Below, piece by piece: positions 1 to 4,576 of a stretch of DNA of 6,982 bases. This DNA is from Bacillota bacterium. GTDB lineage: Bacteria; Bacillota; Clostridia; Peptostreptococcales; Anaerovoracaceae. The DNA lies in the NCBI GenBank assembly GCA_017534025.1, contig JAFWDF010000035.1:1-6982 (forward strand). The letters are read 5' to 3'. The stretch's first letter is position 1. Each line of letters opens with the position of its first letter. Both the position numbers and the translations under genes were made by a program. The notes under the pieces are model-generated. The model was not told where the DNA came from and did not search any database. It was given only the letters and a program-made list of their open reading frames with translations.

Positions 1-951
1 ATCTGGACCGATTATCAGAAAGAATCGACCGGCCTGTCACAGGGGCTGCATGCTGCCGGAGGATTATGTTTTACGGTGGATGCTGCCGGCAGGCCGGAAA
101 AATACAGTGCCGGCTATTATCTTATTAATCGTATGATTTACCATGCGAGGGAAGAAGGCTATGCGTTATACAGAGAAGCCGCCAGAGGCCTGGTCACATT
201 GGAGGGCAGGGCTTATCTGAGTGACGGCAATGCGCTGATTTCCGGGCCTGCGGGTTTTTACGATTTTGACGGCTATACCTATTATATTAATGATAATGGC
301 ACGATTGCGGTCAACCGGTCTGTGCAGTCCGGCGGAAAAACGTATCGGTTTGACGCGAAAGGCAGGTTAATGACAGCGCTCCGCGCTGCTGTTGAAAACA
401 GCCGGACGGCGGAACGCAGCGGGCAGATTGTGCTGGTCACCGGCCATACGCTGACTTTCTGGTGCCGGGCAGAGGACGGCTCCTGGCGAAAACTGATGGA
501 TACCTACTGCGGTTACGGGAGCAAGGGCTTTGCGGATGCCGACAGCCGGAAAATGGGTTCCCTGACGACGCCGATCGGGGCATTTCCTATTGGAATAGCC
601 TTTGGAACTGGAACAAATCCGGGAACCGCTCTGGAGTACAGACAGATTACAAAGAATTCCTACTGGGCCGATGCGACCAATGGCTGGATGGAGAGTACAA
701 AAAAACTTATAGGGGAGCATCTGATAGATTATCCGCAGTATAAATATGCGGTTGAGATCGGGTTCAACCGGGATCCTTATGTACCGGAAAGAGGCAGCGC
801 CATTTTTATACATTGTAAAGGCAGCCGTTCCTGGAGTACGGCCGGATGCGTCAGCCTGCGGGAAGACAGCATGCTCAGCCTGATGAAGCAGCTGAAACCC
901 GGGGCTTATATCATTATTGTTAAAGAAGAAAAAGATCTCGCCGAATACTGA
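1..951 (+). CDS. L,D-transpeptidase (YkuD family) with wall-binding repeats, 5' truncated
   Basis: The frame is open from base 1 and ends at TGA 949-951, so 316 codons of a longer gene are visible; the GTG at 76 is only an internal valine codon. Numbering from the window edge, residues about 75-125 resemble degenerate glucan/choline-type wall-binding repeats (aromatic-rich FYDFDGYTYYINDNG, then GGKTYRFDAKGRL). Residues about 141-310 look like a YkuD catalytic domain: QIVLV start, CGYGSKGF, the SLTTPIGAFPIGIAFG stretch, then IFIHCKG with His271 and STAGCVSL with Cys283. The H...S-x-GC pattern is the family active site, in which Cys forms the acyl-enzyme. The family makes 3-3 cross-links in peptidoglycan outside the cell; related members attach proteins or only trim peptides. 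The missing N-terminus should hold a signal peptide and possibly more repeats. The catalytic motif ends in CVS rather than the commoner CVR/CIR, which also occurs in this Gram-positive subgroup as I recall it. Confidence 0.88.
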   Translation: MWTDYQKESTGLSQGLHAAGGLCFTVDAAGRPEKYSAGYYLINRMIYHAREEGYALYREAARGLVTLEGRAYLSDGNALISGPAGFYDFDGYTYYINDNGTIAVNRSVQSGGKTYRFDAKGRLMTALRAAVENSRTAERSGQIVLVTGHTLTFWCRAEDGSWRKLMDTYCGYGSKGFADADSRKMGSLTTPIGAFPIGIAFGTGTNPGTALEYRQITKNSYWADATNGWMESTKKLIGEHLIDYPQYKYAVEIGFNRDPYVPERGSAIFIHCKGSRSWSTAGCVSLREDSMLSLMKQLKPGAYIIIVKEEKDLAEY

Positions 952-965
952 CGGCGGGCAGCATT

Positions 966-1008
966 AAACAAAAAGAAACCCCGTTGCTGTTTTGAGCAGC
1001 AGCGGGGT
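966..1008 (-). terminator. Hairpin with T-rich tract on the minus strand
   Basis: Bases 978-989 pair with 997-1008 (ACCCCGTTGCTG against CAGCAGCGGGGT, one G-T wobble), giving a 12-bp stem. On the plus strand the following bases (CGTAAACAC) contain no T-run. On the minus strand the stem is followed by TTTCTTTTTGTTT (complement of 966-978), a good intrinsic-terminator tail. It therefore reads best as a minus-strand terminator, although no minus-strand protein gene lies close upstream. It could also help end the plus-strand ldt transcript as a bidirectional element. Confidence 0.6.
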
Positions 1009-1020
1009 CGTAAACACTTG

Positions 1021-1048
1021 CTCCAGTGGGAAACCGCTGGAGTTTTTT
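1021..1048 (+). terminator. Rho-independent terminator after ldt
   Basis: CTCCAGTGG (1021-1029) pairs with CCGCTGGAG (1034-1042), nine pairs with one T-G wobble, around a GAAA tetraloop, followed directly by six T residues (1043-1048). It lies 69 bases after the ldt stop on the same strand and is the best plus-strand terminator of the three hairpins here. Confidence 0.8.
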
Positions 1049-1053
1049 ATGCA

Positions 1054-1079
1054 GCCGCCATAGTGTCCGGCGGCTTTTT
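1054..1079 (+). terminator. Second, shorter terminator-like hairpin
   Basis: GCCGCC (1054-1059) and GGCGGC (1069-1074) form a perfect 6-bp GC stem with a 9-base loop, followed by TTTTT (1075-1079). It could back up the terminator just upstream and insulate gpx from ldt read-through. Confidence 0.6.
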
Positions 1080-1117
1080 CAGGTTCACTGGTGATTTGCG
1101 CGTCAGAAAAGATCATT

Positions 1118-1147
1118 ATTATAAAAAATCAAAAAAGATGTTGACAA
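1118..1147 (-). promoter_or_regulatory. Minus-strand sigma-A-like promoter candidate
   Basis: Read on the minus strand, TTGTCA (complement of 1142-1147) is followed after 18 bases by TATAAT (complement of 1118-1123), matching 5 of 6 and 6 of 6 consensus bases. Its -35 overlaps the TTGACA of the gpx promoter on the other strand, so the two would compete for polymerase. The region is very AT-rich, so a chance match is possible. Any transcript would run towards the hairpins at 966-1079. Confidence 0.35.
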
Positions 1148-1173
1148 TAATAAAAAATTGTGCAAAATTAAAT
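1141..1173 (+). promoter_or_regulatory. Probable gpx-ohrR promoter
   Basis: A perfect -35 hexamer TTGACA lies at 1141-1146. The -10 is less clear: CAAAAT at 1163-1168 (16-base spacer) is the best placed, with other weak AT hexamers nearby. The palindrome at 1167-1188 covers the -10/start region, so a bound repressor would block this promoter. The promoter would drive gpx and, by read-through of the short gap, ohrR. Confidence 0.5.
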
Positions 1174-1188
1174 TGAGTTCAATTAAAT
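1167..1188. promoter_or_regulatory. Palindromic MarR/OhrR-type operator
   Basis: The core AATTGA-GT-TCAATT (1171-1184) is a perfect inverted repeat around a 2-base centre. Pairing continues to 10-base arms (1167-1176 and 1179-1188) with a single mismatch at 1170/1185. It is built from AAATTG and CAATT words, as is the B. subtilis OhrR operator at ohrA (recalled, not searched). Its place between the gpx -35 and start codon, in front of a unit that encodes an OhrR, makes autoregulated repression the natural reading. Confidence 0.65.
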
Positions 1189-1236
1189 AGCATTTTTCAT
1201 TCAATATATTTAAAACAGGGGTAAAGGAGAAACATT

Positions 1237-1776
1237 ATGAGTATTTATGATTTTACAGTGAAGGCACAGGATGGCAGTGAGGTATCCCTTGCGGATTATA
1301 AGGGCAAAGTGCTGCTTGTGGTGAATACGGCGACGGGCTGCGGATTTACGCCGCAGTATGAAGAACTGCAGAAAATGTACGATGATTACCGGGAACGCGG
1401 ATTTGAAATTCTGGATTTCCCATGCAATCAGTTTGGCGACCAGGCGCCGGGAACGGATGAGGAAATCTATACTTTCTGCACCGGCCGTTTCGGCATTACT
1501 TTCCCGCAGTTTTCCAAGATTGATGTGAATGGAGAAAACGCGATTCCGCTGTATCAGTGGCTGACCTCCAATACGACCTTTGAAGGCTTCGGAAAAGGAC
1601 CGTCCGCGCTGGTTCTCTCCGGTGTTGTTAAAAAGATGGATAAGGATTATAAACACAACGGCAATATCAAATGGAATTTTACCAAGTTCCTCATTGACCG
1701 GAATGGAGAAATCGCGGGGCGGTTTGAGCCGATGAATATGAAGGAGCTGCGGGCGAAGGTCGAACAGTGCCTGTAG
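1237..1776 (+). CDS. gpx: Glutathione peroxidase family thiol peroxidase
   Basis: 179 residues, the usual size for a bacterial GPx-family protein (thioredoxin fold, cytoplasmic, no signal peptide). Conserved blocks are in order: NTATGCGFTPQY with peroxidatic Cys35 (TGC, not a selenocysteine TGA), FPCNQFGDQAPG with Gln69, and KWNFTKFLID with Trp146 and Asn147, completing the Cys-Gln-Trp-Asn catalytic tetrad. Cys81 in EEIYTFC occupies the place of the resolving Cys of thioredoxin-dependent GPx proteins, so the likely reductant is thioredoxin rather than glutathione. Residues about 110-145 form a longer loop than in GPx4, as in many Firmicutes homologues. The product would reduce hydroperoxides to alcohols or water. 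The ATG at 1237 is preceded by AAAGGAG (1223-1229) at a 7-base spacing. The gene leads a two-gene unit with ohrR (62-base gap) behind a probable OhrR operator. Confidence 0.93.
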   Translation: MSIYDFTVKAQDGSEVSLADYKGKVLLVVNTATGCGFTPQYEELQKMYDDYRERGFEILDFPCNQFGDQAPGTDEEIYTFCTGRFGITFPQFSKIDVNGENAIPLYQWLTSNTTFEGFGKGPSALVLSGVVKKMDKDYKHNGNIKWNFTKFLIDRNGEIAGRFEPMNMKELRAKVEQCL

Positions 1777-1838
1777 AAGCATACCGGCAGCAGCAACATT
1801 TATGCACAATGTAAAGCGGCAGGACAGGAGGCTTTTTA

Positions 1839-2282
1839 ATGAGCAGTGAATACGATAATTTGAAGCTGGAACACCAGCTTTGTTTTCCGCTGTATGCGGC
1901 GTCCAGGGAAGTGATCAAACAATACGGACCGTATCTGAAGGCGCTGAATCTGACTTATACCCAGTACATAACCATGATGGCAGTATGGGAGGAAGGCGTC
2001 ATCAGTGTAAAGGAGCTGGGAAATAAGCTGTTCCTGGATTCCGGGACCTTGTCCCCGGTGCTGAAAAGCCTTGAAAGCAAGAACTATATTCGCCGGTTCC
2101 GGTCATCGGAAGATGAACGGGTACTGCTGGTGGAAGCCACACCGGAAGGGGAGACCCTGAGGAAACAAGCTGCGCATGTGCCGGAACAGGTGGCCTCCTG
2201 CATCGATCTGGAGGAAGAGGAGGCCGCGCAGTTGTATGGATTGCTGTATAAGGTGCTGTCCGGTCTGTCGCAAAAGGGATAA
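1839..2282 (+). CDS. ohrR: OhrR-type MarR family peroxide-sensing repressor
   Basis: 147 residues, a normal MarR-family length, cytoplasmic. The N-terminus LEHQLCFPLYAASREV places Cys15 where B. subtilis OhrR has its sensing Cys15, and Tyr29 and Tyr40 match the two tyrosines that hydrogen-bond that Cys. The winged-helix DNA-binding part spans about 45-100: VKELGNKLFLDSGTLSPVLKSLE is the helix-turn-helix and RRFRSSEDERVLLVEAT the wing with its conserved DER. Cys121 in the C-terminal dimer helix lies about where 2-Cys OhrR proteins such as that of Xanthomonas (Cys127) have the resolving Cys. In the family, oxidation by organic hydroperoxides releases the dimer from DNA. AGGAGG at 1826-1831 precedes the ATG by 7 bases. 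Pairing with gpx rather than with ohr is notable. The gene ends 12 bases from the convergent phoR gene. Confidence 0.92.
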   Translation: MSSEYDNLKLEHQLCFPLYAASREVIKQYGPYLKALNLTYTQYITMMAVWEEGVISVKELGNKLFLDSGTLSPVLKSLESKNYIRRFRSSEDERVLLVEATPEGETLRKQAAHVPEQVASCIDLEEEEAAQLYGLLYKVLSGLSQKG

Positions 2283-2294
2283 AGAAAAGCAGGA

Positions 2295-3644
2295 TTATAC
2301 TGGCGCTGATCCGGAAGAGGATTCGTCATGTGCCACTGCCGGGAATGTGAGAGTCATCACCGTACCCGAATCCGGTTCGCTTTCCAGCTGAATTTCCGCG
2401 TCGTGGAACTGGGCGCCGTGTTTGACAATGGACAGTCCCAGCCCGGTACCGCCTACGGATTTGGAATGGCTTTTGTCGACTCTGTAGAATCGTTCGAAAA
2501 CCCGTTTCTGATGTTCCGGCGGGATACCGATGCCGGTATCGGAAACCGTCAGAATCACCCGGTCATCTTCCGTCACGGTATTGACGGTGACTTTGCCGCC
2601 CGGACGATTGTATTTGATGGCGTTGTCGCAGAGATTGTAGATCATCTCATAGAGCAGCCGGTAGATTCCGGAAACCGCAGCGGGACCGCCGGTGAGATAG
2701 AGATCCACGTTTTGTTTTTCGGCGATTTTGCGCAGACTGTCCAGAACGCCGGAGGAGAGCTCATACAGATCCACGGTTTCCTTCTGCGGACCTTCTGCGT
2801 CTTCATCCAGCCGGGACAGTTTGATAATGTCATCGATCAGCGAAATCAGCCGCTGGGATTCCCGGTAGATGTCGCTGGAAAATTCCTGCATCTTTTCACC
2901 GGAAACTACGCCTTCCGACATCAGTTCCGCAAAGCCGGAAATGGATGTCAGAGGCGTTTTTAATTCGTGGGATACATTGGCGGAAAACTCCCGGCGAAGA
3001 TCCTCTCTTTGAGCAACTTCTTCCTGGATGGCCAGATTCTGTTCCAGGAGTTTGTCTACCAGAGGCGTCAGCTCCGGATAGATATGGCGGTTCGGATTTT
3101 CCAGATCCAGATCGTTGATAGGCCGGACGATCTGCTGCGCCATGCGCAGTGAGAGCACGGCGGAAATCAACAGTACCAGCACCAGGACCCAGAGAACCGG
3201 GCTGACGGCCAGCAAAGCGCTTCTCGTGACGCTGAGCGGGCGGCTCAGGCGCAGGATGGTTCCGTCAGAGCAGCGCAGCGCGTAATACATCATGGATTTG
3301 CCGCTGCTGTCGGATGTACGGATGCTTTCCCCTTCGCCCTGCTGCAATGCGCCGGCAACCTCCGGACAGGCATTCTGCGGGTCCATAGGGAGCGAAATCA
3401 TATTATCAAAAAGAACGGTTCCGTCTTTGGCAATCCATGTGATGCGGTTGACGTCACTCAGCGTTTTCAGATAATCCTCTCCGCTGTTCATAAGTCCTTT
3501 TGCAGCATATTCCGCTTCCAGGCGCAGCTCGGCCAGGTTTGTATCCTGAATCTGCCGGTACTGGATGCCGAAAAACAGCAGTCCGCAGATCAGAAGGACA
3601 GAGATGCCGATCAGAAATGCATTTCGAAAAATGGTTTTTATCAT
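2295..3644 (-). CDS. phoR: PhoR-like sensor histidine kinase
   Basis: 449 residues, membrane-bound. Transmembrane segments lie at about 9-28 and 143-166, enclosing an extracytoplasmic region of about 115 residues. A short linker (RPINDLDLENP, residues 174-184) replaces a clear HAMP domain, and there is no PAS domain, unlike B. subtilis PhoR. The HisKA H-box FSANVSHELKTPLTS has phospho-acceptor His226. The ATP-binding domain shows the N-box (Asn337, Asn341), G1 SDTGIGIP (368-375), F-box FERFYRVD (383-390) and G2 GGTGLGLSIVKH (398-409), so the kinase looks intact. The ATG overlaps the response regulator stop as ATGA, with GGAGGA (complement of 3651-3656) 6 bases upstream, indicating translational coupling. 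The phosphate role is inferred from the Pho-type partner, the Pho box and the adjacent Na/Pi transporter; another envelope signal is possible. Confidence 0.9.
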   Translation of the reverse strand: MIKTIFRNAFLIGISVLLICGLLFFGIQYRQIQDTNLAELRLEAEYAAKGLMNSGEDYLKTLSDVNRITWIAKDGTVLFDNMISLPMDPQNACPEVAGALQQGEGESIRTSDSSGKSMMYYALRCSDGTILRLSRPLSVTRSALLAVSPVLWVLVLVLLISAVLSLRMAQQIVRPINDLDLENPNRHIYPELTPLVDKLLEQNLAIQEEVAQREDLRREFSANVSHELKTPLTSISGFAELMSEGVVSGEKMQEFSSDIYRESQRLISLIDDIIKLSRLDEDAEGPQKETVDLYELSSGVLDSLRKIAEKQNVDLYLTGGPAAVSGIYRLLYEMIYNLCDNAIKYNRPGGKVTVNTVTEDDRVILTVSDTGIGIPPEHQKRVFERFYRVDKSHSKSVGGTGLGLSIVKHGAQFHDAEIQLESEPDSGTVMTLTFPAVAHDESSSGSAPV

Positions 3645-4318
3645 GACTGATCCTCCGAGAATAAATAGCCGATGCCCCGGATCGTCTGGATATAATGGCC
3701 GGCCGGTCCGAGCTTGGCCCTGAGAGAATGAATGTGAACATCCAGCGTGCGGTTCTCCCGTTCTACGCCCAGCCCCCAGATTTTATCCAGCAGGATCTCC
3801 CGGGTGAGAACGAGGTTCCGGTGCTCCAGAAACAGCTCCAGAAGGAGGAACTCCTTATATGTCAAAGTAACATTTTTTCCGTCCACTTTTACTTCATGCC
3901 GTTCCGGGCTTACATACAAAATGCCGGCACGGTATTCCGAGCGGGCCGGTTTGACCGATGCCCGGCGCATGACGGCGCGCACCCGCGCAACCATTTCCAT
4001 CATTCCGAACGGTTTGGATATATAATCATCCGCACCGGCATCCAGCCCTTCCACCCGGTCGTACTCCGTATTTTTTGCCGTCAGCATGATCACCGGCACA
4101 AATTTCGCCGCAGGGTCTTTCCGAAGCGATTTCAGTATGCTGATACCGTTTTCCTCCGGCAGCATGATGTCCAGCAGAATCAGTTCCGGCAGCTCCTGTT
4201 TCAGCGCTTCGCGAAAGGCGGCCGGTGTTTCGAATCCTCTGGCCCGGAAGCCCTGGCTTTCCAGGGCGTAAATGACCAGCTTCCGGATACTTTCTTCATC
4301 TTCCAGTAAATATATCAA
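3641..4318 (-). CDS. phoB: PhoB/PhoP-like OmpR-family response regulator
   Basis: From the chosen TTG start, 225 residues. The receiver domain spans about 1-117, with acidic pocket Glu6/Asp7, phospho-acceptor Asp50 in LILLDIMLPEENG, Thr80 in VIMLTAKN and Lys102 in YISKPFG. The C-terminal winged helix spans about 127-220, with LTYKEFLLLELFLEH, then the recognition helix region RENRTLDVHIHSLRAKL and the wing TIRGIGYLF. The start is a judgement: TTG at 4318 has AGGTGG (complement of 4324-4329) 5 bases upstream and gives the N-terminus MIYLLEDEESIRKLV typical of the family. GTG at 4327 would add three residues but has no visible ribosome binding site and overlaps that motif. It forms an operon with the kinase (4-base overlap) and lies divergent from the Na/Pi transporter, whose upstream Pho box is its likely target. 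Confidence 0.92.
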   Translation of the reverse strand: MIYLLEDEESIRKLVIYALESQGFRARGFETPAAFREALKQELPELILLDIMLPEENGISILKSLRKDPAAKFVPVIMLTAKNTEYDRVEGLDAGADDYISKPFGMMEMVARVRAVMRRASVKPARSEYRAGILYVSPERHEVKVDGKNVTLTYKEFLLLELFLEHRNLVLTREILLDKIWGLGVERENRTLDVHIHSLRAKLGPAGHYIQTIRGIGYLFSEDQS

Positions 4319-4323
4319 TGAGT

Positions 4324-4329
4324 CCACCT
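4324..4329 (-). promoter_or_regulatory. Ribosome binding site that favours the TTG start of phoB
   Basis: The minus strand reads AGGTGG here, 5 bases before TTG at 4318. The upstream GTG candidate (4325-4327) lies inside this motif, and the bases before it (AAATGAAATAACA) show no purine-rich site. Confidence 0.55.
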
Positions 4330-4341
4330 GTTATTTCATTT

Positions 4342-4397
4342 CCGGCAGCCTGCCGCTGCCTGCCTGCCGGGCGCGCACGGGATCGTGCCGGTGCGCG
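4342..4397 (-). promoter_or_regulatory. GC-rich double-hairpin leader upstream of phoB
   Basis: Two adjacent inverted repeats sit in the probable 5' untranslated region. The first is CCGGCAG (4342-4348) with CTGCCGG (4364-4370), 7 perfect pairs and a 15-base loop. The second is CGCGCAC (4372-4378) with GTGCGCG (4391-4397), 7 perfect pairs that can extend by two G-C pairs past a bulge. No T-run follows on the minus strand, so these do not look like an intrinsic terminator. Their role is unknown; mRNA stability or translation control are possibilities. I recognise no riboswitch class. Confidence 0.4.
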
Positions 4398-4420
4398 TAT
4401 TCCGGATTTCATACGGTAAT

Positions 4421-4450
4421 ATCTTAGCACAGAGCTTTCCCGGCATACAA
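4421..4450 (-). promoter_or_regulatory. Possible phoB-phoR promoter
   Basis: On the minus strand, TTGTAT (complement of 4445-4450) is followed after 18 bases by TAAGAT (complement of 4421-4426), each matching 4 of 6 consensus bases. It lies about 100 bases before the phoB start and next to the Pho box on the transporter side, so autoregulation is conceivable. This is a weak match. Confidence 0.3.
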
Positions 4451-4463
4451 TCCAAGCCCGCGA

Positions 4464-4504
4464 TTTAACACAGATTTAACAAAAGCATATTAATAAATTT
4501 TACA
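4464..4504 (+). promoter_or_regulatory. Pho box: TTAACA direct repeats for PhoB/PhoP binding
   Basis: TTAACA at 4465-4470 and TTAACA at 4476-4481 are separated by exactly five bases, matching the B. subtilis PhoP consensus of TT(A/C/T)ACA repeats with an 11-bp period. Each is preceded by T, making identical 7-mers TTTAACA. A further TTTACA at 4499-4504 falls 23 bases after the second, close to two more periods, with a weaker TATTAAT (4488-4494) between. The array ends about 10 bases before the -10-like element and stands where an activator would replace a missing -35. Phosphorylated PhoB encoded next door is the expected ligand. Confidence 0.75.
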
Positions 4505-4513
4505 TAAGCGGGT

Positions 4514-4522
4514 TATGATAAT
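4514..4522 (+). promoter_or_regulatory. -10 element of the Na/Pi cotransporter promoter
   Basis: The segment TATGATAAT contains two overlapping hexamers, TATGAT (4514-4519) and GATAAT (4517-4522), each 5 of 6 to TATAAT. No good -35 lies 16-18 bases upstream; the Pho box occupies that place, as expected of an activator-dependent promoter. Confidence 0.5.
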
Positions 4523-4561
4523 TATTGTACTACTTCAGATAACTCAATGGAATGGGTTTGC

Positions 4562-4567
4562 AGGAGG
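4562..4567 (+). promoter_or_regulatory. Ribosome binding site that fixes the transporter start
   Basis: AGGAGG lies 9 bases before ATG 4577. The in-frame upstream ATG at 4547 has no ribosome binding site and would place this motif inside the coding region, adding ten residues absent from the family's usual N-terminus. Confidence 0.75.
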
Positions 4568-4576
4568 ATTCAGAGT

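Larger units (their letters stand above)
970..1111 (-). ncRNA. Candidate small RNA, about 140 nt, divergent from gpx (speculative)
   Basis: A minus-strand promoter-like pair at 1118-1147 would start RNA near 1111, and the minus-strand terminator-like hairpin at 966-1008 would stop it near 970. The transcript would fold into three successive hairpins: GCCGCC/GGCGGC at 1054-1074, CTCCAGCGG/CCACTGGAG at 1021-1042, and the terminator stem. I do not recognise a known RNA family and see no convincing open reading frame with a ribosome binding site in it. The main alternative is that the 1021-1048 and 1054-1079 hairpins are simply tandem plus-strand terminators of ldt, with the AT-rich promoter match arising by chance. 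Confidence 0.25.

Noticed and set aside
1339..1341. Possible selenocysteine in the GPx active site
   Set aside because: The codon is TGC, ordinary cysteine, and no in-frame TGA interrupts the gene.
1210..1809. 199-codon open frame on the minus strand opposite gpx
   Set aside because: Shadow frame; the plus-strand product has the full GPx catalytic tetrad. No ribosome binding site or domain supports the antisense frame.
1777..1838. Possible separate promoter or operator for ohrR in the gpx-ohrR gap
   Set aside because: Only a 5-bp inverted repeat (ACATT/AATGT) and no convincing -35/-10 pair; read-through from gpx is simpler.
2328..2963. 211-codon open frame on the plus strand opposite phoR
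   Set aside because: Low-complexity shadow product with no family motif; the minus-strand frame carries every histidine kinase box.
3695..4309. 204-codon open frame on the plus strand opposite phoB
   Set aside because: Shadow frame; the opposite strand is a clear OmpR-family regulator.
4342..4397. Riboswitch or attenuator in the phoB leader
   Set aside because: There are two simple hairpins without a terminator T-run, without a visible alternative pairing, and without a recognised aptamer core.
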